DNA from: Flavihumibacter sp. UBA7668
GTDB lineage: Bacteria; Bacteroidota; Bacteroidia; Chitinophagales; Chitinophagaceae
Assembly: GCF_002483205.1 (NCBI RefSeq)
Contig: NZ_DLHM01000006.1
Location: forward strand, 144,594 to 208,593
Direction of reading: 5' to 3'
Length of the DNA stretch: 64,000 nt
Position numbers and translations under genes: made by a program. Positions 50,061 through 58,853 of this stretch are shown here, piece by piece. The stretch's first letter is position 1. Every line of letters starts with the position of its first letter. Under the pieces are notes generated by a model. That model was not told the DNA's origin, did no database searches, and saw only the letters and a program-made list of their open reading frames with translations.

Positions 50061-51416
50061 ATGTCAAACAGACGACAATTTATCCGACAGTCGCTGAAAG
50101 CAGGTGCCGGGGTTTACCTCGGTACAATGGGACTCAGTGCTGTTTCCTATGCCCGGATTATGGGCTCCAACGATCGCGTAAATGTAGGTGTGGTGGGATT
50201 CTCCGACCGTTTCCGGCAATCCCTGCTGCCCAGTTTTATGAACCATTACAAAGAATTGAATTTTGATATGTTAGCCGTTTCAGATATCTGGAAACGTCGC
50301 AGAGAGGAGGGTAGTGCGGAATTGAAATCAAAATTCGGTCACGATGTGCGTGCCTGTGTAAATAACGAAGAGCTTTATACGCTGAAAGATATTGATGCGG
50401 TAATCATTAGTACCGCTGATTTTCAACATGCCCTGCATACCATCGAAGCCATGAAAGCAGGGAAGGATACGTATACGGAAAAACCTTTTGCGGAAACGAT
50501 GGACGATAATAATGCCGCCCTCGATGCCGTGAAAAAAGCCGGTAAAATTGTACAGATCGGTTCGCAAAGAAGAAGCGGACCTAATTATAAAGCAGCAGCT
50601 AAATTTATTGGAGAAGGAAAATTTGGTGCCATCACCATGGTTGAACTTACCTGGAATGTTAACCAGCCCGGCCGCTGGCGTCGCCCAGACCTGGTGGCAA
50701 GTATCAGGGAGCAGGATACCGATTGGAAACGATTCCTGCTCAATCGGCCTTTTGAAGCATGGGATCCAAGAAAATACCTGGAATATCGATTGTTCTGGCC
50801 TTATTCTTCCGGTATGCCCGGACAGTGGATGAGTCATCAGATTGATACTGTACACTGGTTCTCCGGACTGGCACATCCCCGGAGCGTGGTGGCCAATGGG
50901 GGAATTTATATGTGGAAAGACGGCCGACGCAACTGGGATACCACTACCGCCGTATTTGATTATGGTCCGGCTAATGATGCAAGTTCCGGTTTTCAGGTAA
51001 TCTTTTCTTCGCGTATGCATAATGGGGATGAACGACCGGCTGAATTATATTATTCAAACGGAGGTGAACTCAACCTGATTACTAATAAAGTTTCACCAAC
51101 CGGCGGGTTACGTAAAAATCATGCGGATGCCATGAAAATGCAACCCAATCGGTTACCCGAAATGGAACTGGTGGCTGAAAAAGTAGAAGTTTCAGCTTCT
51201 GCCAATACCGGTGGCGATGCGCTAACAAGTGCGCATATGCGCAACTGGATGGAATGCGTTCGCAGCAGGCAGCAACCGAATGCTCCGGTAGAAGCGGGGT
51301 ATAATCATTCCATCGCAACCATCATGACCAATGCCGCCGTTCGAACCGGAGGAAAAGCTGTGTTTGATGCAAAAACCAGGCAGGTATTGGTGGATGGTAA
51401 AGTATTTAAATATTAA
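50061..51416 (+). CDS. Gfo/Idh/MocA-family oxidoreductase with Tat-type signal
   Basis: The protein has 451 aa. The N-terminus MSNRRQFIRQSLKAGAGVYL carries a twin-Arg-like RRQFIR motif before a hydrophobic run, so export by Tat is likely. A Rossmann fold follows (VNVGVVGFSDR), then IDAVIISTADFQHA and the family catalytic-site block TYTEKPFAETMDD, with WPYSSGMPGQWMSHQIDTVHWF in the C-terminal domain. Such exported enzymes use NAD(P) for oxidation or epimerisation of sugars and their glycosides. The next gene starts 8 bases after the stop, so the two form an operon. The exact substrate is unknown. Confidence 0.88.
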   Translation: MSNRRQFIRQSLKAGAGVYLGTMGLSAVSYARIMGSNDRVNVGVVGFSDRFRQSLLPSFMNHYKELNFDMLAVSDIWKRRREEGSAELKSKFGHDVRACVNNEELYTLKDIDAVIISTADFQHALHTIEAMKAGKDTYTEKPFAETMDDNNAALDAVKKAGKIVQIGSQRRSGPNYKAAAKFIGEGKFGAITMVELTWNVNQPGRWRRPDLVASIREQDTDWKRFLLNRPFEAWDPRKYLEYRLFWPYSSGMPGQWMSHQIDTVHWFSGLAHPRSVVANGGIYMWKDGRRNWDTTTAVFDYGPANDASSGFQVIFSSRMHNGDERPAELYYSNGGELNLITNKVSPTGGLRKNHADAMKMQPNRLPEMELVAEKVEVSASANTGGDALTSAHMRNWMECVRSRQQPNAPVEAGYNHSIATIMTNAAVRTGGKAVFDAKTRQVLVDGKVFKY

Positions 51417-51424
51417 GGATTGCC

Positions 51425-52456
51425 ATGAAAAATTTCCTTCTCGGTTGTGCAGCACTGATAGTGCTGCCAACCTTTGCTATTGCTCAATCCGGTGGATTGA
51501 AATGGGTCAATAAACCCACAGAAAAAATGCATGAATTACAATATAATGGGCGTGTATTGACCGCCTACCGGTACGATGATTCCATCATGAAACCAGTTTT
51601 ATATCCGCTGAATACGGTGAATGGAACAACGGTAACACGGGGTTTTCCTATTGCGCCGAGGCAGGGCGACCGAACGGATCATCCACACCATGTAGGTTTA
51701 TGGCTGAATTATGAATCGGTAAATGGGTTGGATTTCTGGAACAATTCACCGGCTATCCCTTTTGACAGAAGAAGTTCTTATGGTTCTATTTATCACGAAT
51801 CAATTACAGGACAGGAAGCGAAAGGAGACAGAGCTTCCCTGCTGGTTACTGCCAGCTGGAAAAATAAAGTTGGTGAAACTCAATTGACAGAAAAAACTGA
51901 ATACAGGTTTGTGGTGAATGGTAAACAATGGGAAGTAGTTCGGATTACAACACTTACAGCAGCAAAAAAAGTGGTATTTAAAGATGTGAAAGATGGTATG
52001 CTGGCTATCCGGGTAGCCCGCGAATTGGAACAACCTTCCAAAGAAGCGAGTTCCTTTGTAGATGCCAATGGAATAGTTACCAAAGTTGATCAATTGCCTG
52101 CAGAAAATATAACTGGAATGTATACCAGCAGCGAAGGAATTAAAGGTGATGCGGTTTGGAGTACCAGGGCTCGTTGGGTAATGTTAAACGGAAAAATCAA
52201 CAAGGAACCGGTTACAGTGGCAATGATAGATCACCCATCCAATACAGGTTACCCTACGTATTGGCATGCACGTGGGTATGGACTGTTTGCATTGAATCCA
52301 TTGGGTGCTGCTGTGTTCAGCAATGGGAAAGAAGTTCGCAATCTTGAATTGGAGCCCGGAAAATCGGTTCAATTCCTGTATAAGGTAGTTATTAATGGAG
52401 GCCATAATCTTACTGAGTCAGAAATGAACAGACTTGCTGATGGGTTTGGAAAATAG
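51425..52456 (+). CDS. PmoA-like (DUF6807) exported protein
   Basis: The protein has 343 aa with a signal peptide (MKNFLLGCAALIVLPTFAIAQ). The core signature TDHPHHVGLWLNYESVNG, with its HPHH pair, and the late GNPTYWHARGYGLFA-like stretch (here GYPTYWHARGYGLF) are typical of the PmoA-like family found next to Gfo/Idh/MocA oxidoreductases in Bacteroidota and Planctomycetes. The reaction is not known; the His cluster suggests a metal site. It follows the oxidoreductase after eight bases. Confidence 0.82.
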   Translation: MKNFLLGCAALIVLPTFAIAQSGGLKWVNKPTEKMHELQYNGRVLTAYRYDDSIMKPVLYPLNTVNGTTVTRGFPIAPRQGDRTDHPHHVGLWLNYESVNGLDFWNNSPAIPFDRRSSYGSIYHESITGQEAKGDRASLLVTASWKNKVGETQLTEKTEYRFVVNGKQWEVVRITTLTAAKKVVFKDVKDGMLAIRVARELEQPSKEASSFVDANGIVTKVDQLPAENITGMYTSSEGIKGDAVWSTRARWVMLNGKINKEPVTVAMIDHPSNTGYPTYWHARGYGLFALNPLGAAVFSNGKEVRNLELEPGKSVQFLYKVVINGGHNLTESEMNRLADGFGK

Positions 52457-52459
52457 AAA

Positions 52460-53213
52460 TTAATATACCAATGCAATTCCATGGGGATTAGTTCCTGTTT
52501 TTTCACGGGCCATAATTTTTAATTCCGGCAGCCTGATTTTAATTACTTCATTGGTACTGCTTAGAGCTATATAGGCTGATTTGTTATCATCAGCCTATAT
52601 TATTCCCATGGGTACGCCTCCTGGCTTTTAAATCTGATACCAGCACCGATGCCTGATTTGGACTGAATTTTATCCGGATCGGCATAGCTCCGGCTTTTAC
52701 CTCGGTAAGCTGTGTATTGGATGCTGTAATCAATACAATGATTTTTCTCTTCTCATTGGAACCCACCCATACTTCCTTGCAATCCGGACTGCAATCGATG
52801 CCTTGAGTCCGAAGTCCGACTGGAATTAATTGGATGTTTTCTGGCAAATCAGGTGCATCTATCTTAATTCGGGAAACTTAATTTGATAAGCGATTGGTTG
52901 TATATACTGTTTTTCCATCCGGATTCAAACGTAAGAGGTGGGTTCCGTTTTGGCCGGTACTCTGGAACCAGTCTACCTGATAGTTAGTTAAATTTAACCG
53001 ACCATTCAGCCGACTTCTTTCTGCGGTAAAATAAACTGCATTGCGCAGGATATTTAAATCATGTGGCTTTTGAATTGCTCCAAGTTCAACGATGGAAATG
53101 GTATTTCCAGCTTGCTGATTCCCATAATTGGCTACGATGGCTACCTGTTTATCCTGCGCTACCACCAGTTCTTGCGGACTTTCTCCAGCGCAAACCAAGA
53201 TAGATTGTTTTTC
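52460..53213 (-). pseudogene. Decayed YncE/YVTN-type beta-propeller
   Basis: Three pieces on the minus strand add up to a propeller protein. The first, at 53213-52878, reads CAGESPQELVVAQDKQVAI, ending in TVYTTNRLSN. The second, 52847-52590, reads IQLIPVGLRTQGIDCSPDC, then LVSDLKA. The third, to 52460, holds DDNKSAYIALSSTNEVIKI and GTNPHGIALVY. Between them are frame changes and an in-frame TAG before DDNKSA. The N-terminal signal region is missing, cut off by the preceding gene stop at 53221. This is a decayed gene, presumably once the last member of the 533-aa dehydrogenase operon. Confidence 0.7.
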
Positions 53214-53220
53214 ATTGCAC

Positions 53221-54822
53221 TTATTTAATATTCATTAAATAATCCAGTAAACTTTCCTGATCCTCTTTTGATAAATTAGCAATTAAACCTTCATACATCA
53301 GCGATTTTTTTTGAGGTTCTGCTGTTTTTATTTCAGATCGTTTCACCTGAATAACCTGGTTGCCAATCAACATCAAATCTACCTGCTCTTCATTGGCATT
53401 TACAATTCGGCCCAGTAAAACTTTTCCATCCGATTTGGTAAGTTTGATTCCTTCCATACTTGGTTTGATTATTTTCGAAGGTTCGGTGATTTCACCATAG
53501 ATATCTTCTCTGGATAATCGTTTGTAAATATCTTTCAAATTGGGACCAAGTAAATCGGTTGTTCCATCTGTTGCATGGCAGGCGAAACAGGCCGTTTTCA
53601 TAAATAGGTCTTTCCCCTTTTCGATGGACGATTCAGCCAGTATTTCCTCCTTTATTTCTTTACGGGTCGGATGTTTTCCCACCAATTTGGGATCATAAAC
53701 TAATTTGTAAAATCCACCTGTAGATTCCTTAATCGGATTATACCAGTAATCTGCTACACCATGTGTGGCAACATAGAGTGAACCGTCTTTTCCAAATCCG
53801 AGGTCGGTCAGTTTTGGTATTTCGGCTACAGAAAATTCTTTTGCTTCAAGAACACCTTCTTTATTTGGCTGAAAATTGACTCTTGCAATTCCACCTCGTT
53901 TCCATCGTTCAGAAGGGCCATAAAATGCGATAAACAATTGTCCTGCAGTTCCGCCAAAATCATTATTGATCCGGTTAAATTCAATACCACTGGGTGCAAG
54001 CTCCGCTTGTAAGGAGAGTATAGGCTTTTCCGTGCTATCTGTGGTACCGAATTTTTTGCGATTATGGCCGTAGAATTTCCCTGCTATCAGCTGATTTAAT
54101 TCCTCGGTTGGATTACCTCCTCCTTCATTATCGGTAAAATATAATTGTCCATCTGAGTGAAACCCCATACCATAAACAGATCGGATTCCTGTCACCAAAC
54201 GTTCTGCATTTTTTCCATCCGGACTTATCCGTATTATTGATCCACGATATCCATTGGGATCTGGTGAGGCACCTGCATTCCAGGAATCAGTTGTGATGGC
54301 ACCGTATAACCAGCCGTCTTTCCCAAAACAGATGCCACTAATCCATTCATATGGATGTTCACTATGAGGAATCTGGTTGAAAAATGTCCAACTGCTGTCT
54401 GAGCGACCGTCTTTATCCCGGTCCAGATAAGCACGTACTTCTTCCCGGGTACCAATAAAAATAGTATCCTCCCTGCTTGCAAACCCACCAGGAGAATGTA
54501 ATCCATCATCCGCTACGGAGCAATAAAAACGGGCTTCATCTTCTATACCATCACCATCTGAATCGAGCAGTCTGTACACTGTTCCGGAAGCATTGGCTGC
54601 ATACATCCAGGCACCCGGACCAAGACTTACCTGGATCGGGTTTTGAATGGTTACACCTTTGGTTATTGGTAGTTTTAAGATCCTGTAGGGCCCATAGGCA
54701 ATTGCGGAACTGTCTTCGAAAACAGAAAAATTTACTTCTGTTTCATTTTTACATTGGGAAAAAATCAATATGGTAGTACTTACCAATAAGAGCGGATATT
54801 TTACCTGTTTATTGAAAAACAT
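53221..54822 (-). CDS. Glucose/sorbosone-dehydrogenase-like propeller fused to cytochrome c
   Basis: The protein has 533 aa. A lipoprotein signal (LVSTTILIFSQC) is followed by a six-bladed propeller of the NHL/GSDH or PVC-type membrane-bound dehydrogenase kind (WMYAANASGTVYRLLDSDGDG, then GISGICFGKDG-like repeats and YFTDNEGGGNP). A C-terminal heme c domain holds CFACHA near residue 420 and a late Met in the domain, followed by a TonB-unrelated beta tail. Such proteins oxidise sugars or alcohols at the outer surface and pass electrons to c-type cytochromes. It is on the minus strand between the PmoA-like gene and the glycosidase-like gene and is followed by the decayed propeller. Confidence 0.82.
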   Translation of the reverse strand: MFFNKQVKYPLLLVSTTILIFSQCKNETEVNFSVFEDSSAIAYGPYRILKLPITKGVTIQNPIQVSLGPGAWMYAANASGTVYRLLDSDGDGIEDEARFYCSVADDGLHSPGGFASREDTIFIGTREEVRAYLDRDKDGRSDSSWTFFNQIPHSEHPYEWISGICFGKDGWLYGAITTDSWNAGASPDPNGYRGSIIRISPDGKNAERLVTGIRSVYGMGFHSDGQLYFTDNEGGGNPTEELNQLIAGKFYGHNRKKFGTTDSTEKPILSLQAELAPSGIEFNRINNDFGGTAGQLFIAFYGPSERWKRGGIARVNFQPNKEGVLEAKEFSVAEIPKLTDLGFGKDGSLYVATHGVADYWYNPIKESTGGFYKLVYDPKLVGKHPTRKEIKEEILAESSIEKGKDLFMKTACFACHATDGTTDLLGPNLKDIYKRLSREDIYGEITEPSKIIKPSMEGIKLTKSDGKVLLGRIVNANEEQVDLMLIGNQVIQVKRSEIKTAEPQKKSLMYEGLIANLSKEDQESLLDYLMNIK

Positions 54823-54906
54823 AAATGGCTTTTTAATGTTGTTTCGCTCAATTGCTAATCAGGCTAACCGGAATTTACTTATTTTATGGGCAAATTCTGA
54901 AGAAAT

Positions 54907-55950
54907 ATGCGAATACTTGTTCTATTGGGCTGGCTGCTGATGATTCAATGTCCCCGACAATCTTCCATGGAAGTATCGGAAGACAGGATGAAGGAAGTGT
55001 ATGAAACTGTAAAAACTCCGTTCAAATTTGGAGTGGTGTTCAAACATCCTGATAGTACAAAGATGATGGATAGTCCAACTATTTTTCGTTGGAAAAATGC
55101 CTGGTTTATGTCCTATGTTATTTTTGATGGACGCGGGTATGAAACCTGGATGGCTAAAAGCGATGACCTGCTGAACTGGTCTTCGCAAGGCAGAATTTTA
55201 TCCTTTACAGATTCCGGATGGGACGCCAATCAAAAGGGCGGATATCTTGGTTTGCTGGATAATAGATGGGAAGGAAGTTACGAACCACAAAAATTTGAGG
55301 GAAATTATTGGATGTCTTACCTAGGGGGATCAACCAAAGGGTATGAAGCCGGACAATTAGGTGTGGGGATGGCATTTTCGAAAGACCCATCAAGTGCCAA
55401 AGAATGGATGAGACTTCCGGAGCCGGTTTTATCCGCTTCAGATAAGGATGCCCGTTGGTATGATAATCATACAATTTTCAAATCTTCAATAGTTGCAGAT
55501 CCCGATAAAAAAAGAGGATATCCATTCCTGTTATTTTATAATGCTTCTGGTGATACAGCAAAATATGAAAGTATTGCAATGGCTGGTTCCAACGATCTGA
55601 AACAATGGAATCGATTGGGCAATGGGCCCATTATCAGCAGGGGGGTAAATGGAAGTATTTGCGGCGATGCACAGGTAATGCAGATAGATGATCTTTATGT
55701 GCTTTTCTACTTTGGCGCTTTCTGGCCTGATCGGCCTGCTGCATTCGAGCGTTTCGCCTGTTCCTATGACCTGGAAAACTGGACGGAATGGAAGGGACCC
55801 AGTCTGGTTGAACCTTCTGAATCCTACGACTCTACTTATGCACATAAACCTATGGTAATTAACTGGAACAATACGGTATATCATTTCTATAATGCAGTTG
55901 GAGCGGAAGGCAGGGTAATTGCGCTCGCCACCTCCCGAAAACTCAAATAA
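54907..55950 (+). CDS. Five-bladed beta-propeller glycosidase-like protein (GH43/GH32 type), lipoprotein
   Basis: The protein has 347 aa. The N-terminus (MRILVLLGWLLMIQC) looks like a lipoprotein signal. The rest fits a five-bladed propeller of the GH43/GH32/GH130 kind, with repeated strands ending in aromatic residues: DSPTIFRWKNAWFMSYV, YEPQKFEGNYWMSYLGG, and DAQVMQIDDLYVLFYF. Acidic residues at these positions (DSP, YEP, GDAQ) fit the catalytic acids of such enzymes. No family can be fixed. It is followed at once by the esterase fusion (start 55988), so they are probably co-transcribed and act on the same glycoside outside the inner membrane. Confidence 0.75.
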   Translation: MRILVLLGWLLMIQCPRQSSMEVSEDRMKEVYETVKTPFKFGVVFKHPDSTKMMDSPTIFRWKNAWFMSYVIFDGRGYETWMAKSDDLLNWSSQGRILSFTDSGWDANQKGGYLGLLDNRWEGSYEPQKFEGNYWMSYLGGSTKGYEAGQLGVGMAFSKDPSSAKEWMRLPEPVLSASDKDARWYDNHTIFKSSIVADPDKKRGYPFLLFYNASGDTAKYESIAMAGSNDLKQWNRLGNGPIISRGVNGSICGDAQVMQIDDLYVLFYFGAFWPDRPAAFERFACSYDLENWTEWKGPSLVEPSESYDSTYAHKPMVINWNNTVYHFYNAVGAEGRVIALATSRKLK

Positions 55951-55987
55951 GAGTACCTTTCAATTAATTGCCGGTATAATTTTTTAT

Positions 55988-58102
55988 ATGAAACGTTCTG
56001 TATTGATTGGTTGCCTGTTACTACTATTTAGCAGTTGTTTTCAATCTCTTTTAATTGCCCAGGAATTTAGAATTGCCTGTGTTGGCAATAGTATCACGTA
56101 TGGTTCGGGTGTTGCCAACAGGGAGAAAAACAGTTATCCGGCTCAATTGCAGTCCATGTTGGGAAATGGCTACATCGTTCAGAATTTTGGTTTGGGCGGA
56201 ACTACACTTCTTCGGAAAGGAAATAAACCCTATTGGTTAACGGAGCAATTTCGTAAATCGATGGAAAGCAATCCCAATATGGTGTTGATTAAATTGGGAA
56301 CCAATGACAGTAAAGCCGTGAATCGCCCCTTCCATAATGAATTTGTTGCTGACCTTACTGCATTGGTAAAGCGGTATCAGGAATTACCAAGCCGTCCGCG
56401 TGTGGTGTTGTTATTGCCGGTTCCTTCCTTTCATCCGGATAGTACTGGTATTTATGATCCTGTAATCCGCAGTTCCATTATTCCAGCTATTCAACAGGTC
56501 GCTTATGAAACCGGAGCAGAGTTGATCGATCTTTATCAACTCTTTATTAATCGGGATGATTTACTTCCTGATAAAATTCATCCCAATTCACTGGGGGCAA
56601 CGATAATGGCTAAACGCATTTATGAAGTGGTGAAATTGGAGGAGGTTCCTGGCCCAATTTTTAGGCAGCTTTTAAAAGAGAAGGTTAGTCGCTCCAATTT
56701 TTATGGTTATACGCAATCAACTATTCAATGGGAAAACCGAACCGTACATATTGTTGAACCCAAAAAAACAGCTAAAGGCCGGCCCTGGATCTGGAGAGCC
56801 CGTTTCTGGGGGCATGAGCCTCAATTGGATCGTGCCCTGCTCGAAAGAGGATTTCATCTGGTCTATTGTGATGTGACAGAATTGTTTGGAAATACACAGG
56901 CTGTTCAGTTGTGGAATAGGTTTTATGCTGCCTTACAAAAAACCGGATTAGCCCGAAAAATGACGCTGGAAGGAATGAGCAGAGGCGGTATTTATATATA
57001 CAATTGGGCACTCGCCAATCCTGATAAAGTAGCCTGTATATATGCAGATGCACCGGTGCTTGATTTAAAAAGCTGGCCTGGTGGATTGGGTAAAGGAAAG
57101 GGTAGTAAAACCGATTGGAATTTGTTCAAAAAAGCCTATAATCTTTCAGAAACGGCAGCCCGAAAATTCAATCAATCGCCATTGGATAATGCGGAAAAGA
57201 TAGCGTCCCTGAAAATTCCCCTTATTCATGTGGTGGGAGATGCGGATGAAGTGGTACCGCTGAATGAAAATACCCAACCATTTGAGGAACGGATCAGGGC
57301 TGCTGGCGGACATATAACAGTGCTTCACAAGCCGGATGTTAAACATCATCCGCACAGTTTGCCCAATCCTTCGCCGATACTTGATTTTATTTTAAGGGCA
57401 ACCGGAAATAAAACCAATTTCGCCACCATCCCGGCTCCGGGAAGTGAATTCCGATCCGGCGCTGGCTGGCAGGAAGGTAAGGATTGGTGGAAACAGCGGG
57501 AAGATATTGATTCCATGTTGTTGGCTAAGAAGAAACTGGATATCGTTTTTCTTGGAAATTCCATAACACAGGGTATAGGTGGTGATCGTCCCTCCGTGAG
57601 TTATAAACCCGGACTTGCTGCATTTGATTCGGTGTTTAAAGGCCATTCCTGGCTTTCAGCTGGTATAAGTGGAGATCGCACCCAAAACATTTTATGGCGA
57701 CTGAGAAACGGGAAGTATAAAGATGCAAATCCCCGGATAATTGTGTTGACAATTGGTGTGAATAATATGGCAGATGATAGTGGAGAGGAAATTTTTGAAG
57801 GAATCGTTTCCTGTGTTAACTGGATCAGAGAAAATCTACTGCAAACAAAATTGATCCTAACCGGACCATTACCTGCAGGTACAGAGAAAGGTGACTGGAG
57901 ACGTCAGCAATATGAAACCATTCATCTTCTATTGGAAAATTATGCTATGCCAGGTGTAAAATATCTGCCGCTGCATAAGCCATTTATTGGAGAAGATGGT
58001 TTATTGCATCCGGATTTATACTCGAGGGATGGTATTCATCTGGTAGAAGCGGGGTACAAAATTTGGGCAACTGAATTGAGAAAAGTGGTATTAGCGCAAT
58101 GA
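55988..58102 (+). CDS. Triple-domain esterase: SGNH hydrolase + alpha/beta hydrolase + SGNH hydrolase
   Basis: The protein has 704 aa from ATG 55988, chosen because MKRSVLIGCLLLLFSSC starts a signal peptide; an ATG at 55919 lies inside the previous gene. Domain 1 (residues about 25-215) is a GDSL/SGNH hydrolase: CVGNSITYG (Ser35), GTNDSK, and DKIHPN. Domain 2 (residues about 230-485) is an alpha/beta hydrolase: nucleophile elbow EGMSRGG (Ser near 330), then GDADEVVP (acid) and KHHPHSL (His). Domain 3 (residues about 500-704) is a second SGNH hydrolase: FLGNSITQG (Ser near 523), GVNNMADD, SRDGIHL. All three triads look complete. It is likely to remove acyl groups from glycans, working with the preceding glycosidase-like protein. 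Confidence 0.88.
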   Translation: MKRSVLIGCLLLLFSSCFQSLLIAQEFRIACVGNSITYGSGVANREKNSYPAQLQSMLGNGYIVQNFGLGGTTLLRKGNKPYWLTEQFRKSMESNPNMVLIKLGTNDSKAVNRPFHNEFVADLTALVKRYQELPSRPRVVLLLPVPSFHPDSTGIYDPVIRSSIIPAIQQVAYETGAELIDLYQLFINRDDLLPDKIHPNSLGATIMAKRIYEVVKLEEVPGPIFRQLLKEKVSRSNFYGYTQSTIQWENRTVHIVEPKKTAKGRPWIWRARFWGHEPQLDRALLERGFHLVYCDVTELFGNTQAVQLWNRFYAALQKTGLARKMTLEGMSRGGIYIYNWALANPDKVACIYADAPVLDLKSWPGGLGKGKGSKTDWNLFKKAYNLSETAARKFNQSPLDNAEKIASLKIPLIHVVGDADEVVPLNENTQPFEERIRAAGGHITVLHKPDVKHHPHSLPNPSPILDFILRATGNKTNFATIPAPGSEFRSGAGWQEGKDWWKQREDIDSMLLAKKKLDIVFLGNSITQGIGGDRPSVSYKPGLAAFDSVFKGHSWLSAGISGDRTQNILWRLRNGKYKDANPRIIVLTIGVNNMADDSGEEIFEGIVSCVNWIRENLLQTKLILTGPLPAGTEKGDWRRQQYETIHLLLENYAMPGVKYLPLHKPFIGEDGLLHPDLYSRDGIHLVEAGYKIWATELRKVVLAQ

Positions 58103-58627
58103 TCCAAATACCTGTGTCCAATATTTATTTTGCATACCAACACCAACATATTTGAACCGGCTGTTCATTATATTTTTACAATGTCCTTCACTGTTTAACC
58201 AGCCATTCATAACGGCTGCTTCATTTGCCTGTCCGCGTGCAATATTTTCTCCATAACTGCTCCAGTTAAATCCCTGGGCAGTGATTCGGTCACCCGGACA
58301 GCGACCATCCTGACTGGTATGAGAAAAATAATTTTTTGAATTCATATCGAAAGAATGCAAATAGGCAGCTTTCGCCAGTTTATCATTCCATTCCAATTTT
58401 GGTACAGGGGGCATTACCGTGCTTCCGCAGGTGCATCCTTTTGTTCTGATATCATTTATTAATTGCAGCATGGTTGCCTTATTGACATTGTAAACTACCG
58501 TGCTGCCAGTTGGTGGATTAGTTGGGGTAGCAGGAGTAGATTCTTCTTCCCCGCTTTTCGGTTCTTTTGATTCTTTCTGACAGGCAACAAAAAGGAAAAT
58601 GCAGGCAACAAAAAGGACTTTTTTCAT
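58091..58627 (-). CDS. CAP-domain (SCP/PR1-like) lipoprotein
   Basis: The protein has 178 aa from ATG 58627, giving the lipoprotein signal MKKVLFVACIFLFVAC. An ATG 18 bases earlier is less fitting. A Pro/Thr linker is followed by a CAP domain (MLQLINDIRTKG, KLEWNDKLAKAAYLHSFDM, HTSQDGRCPGDRITAQGFN, YGENIARGQ, GWLNSEGHCKNIMN). The His and Glu of the CAP cavity (HSFDM, GENIA, GHC) are present. Extracellular role unknown. Its 3' end overlaps the 3' end of the esterase gene by 12 bases. Confidence 0.9.
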   Translation of the reverse strand: MKKVLFVACIFLFVACQKESKEPKSGEEESTPATPTNPPTGSTVVYNVNKATMLQLINDIRTKGCTCGSTVMPPVPKLEWNDKLAKAAYLHSFDMNSKNYFSHTSQDGRCPGDRITAQGFNWSSYGENIARGQANEAAVMNGWLNSEGHCKNIMNSRFKYVGVGMQNKYWTQVFGSLR

Positions 58628-58712
58628 AGCTATTGAGTGGATCAATTACATAATGGATAGCTGGATACAATTAGTATGCCTTGCTCTGCACAACCTGCTA
58701 AAATTTCGATAA

Positions 58713-58745
58713 TTGGAAAGCTGATCAATGTTTTTTTTATATTTG
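58713..58745 (+). promoter_or_regulatory. Bacteroidota-type promoter for the ABC-F gene
   Basis: TTG at 58713-58715 and TATATTTG (58738-58745), an exact match to TAnnTTTG, are spaced by 22 bases. The start codon at 58854 lies 108 bases downstream. Confidence 0.55.
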
Positions 58746-58853
58746 CAGCAGATTTTTCACGAATTCCTGACTACGATGAAGTACTAATTTTTTCTGATAA
58801 AGACTTGAATGCCTCTTCGGGCTTCTATTTCTATTCACAAAAAATTAGTTTTT

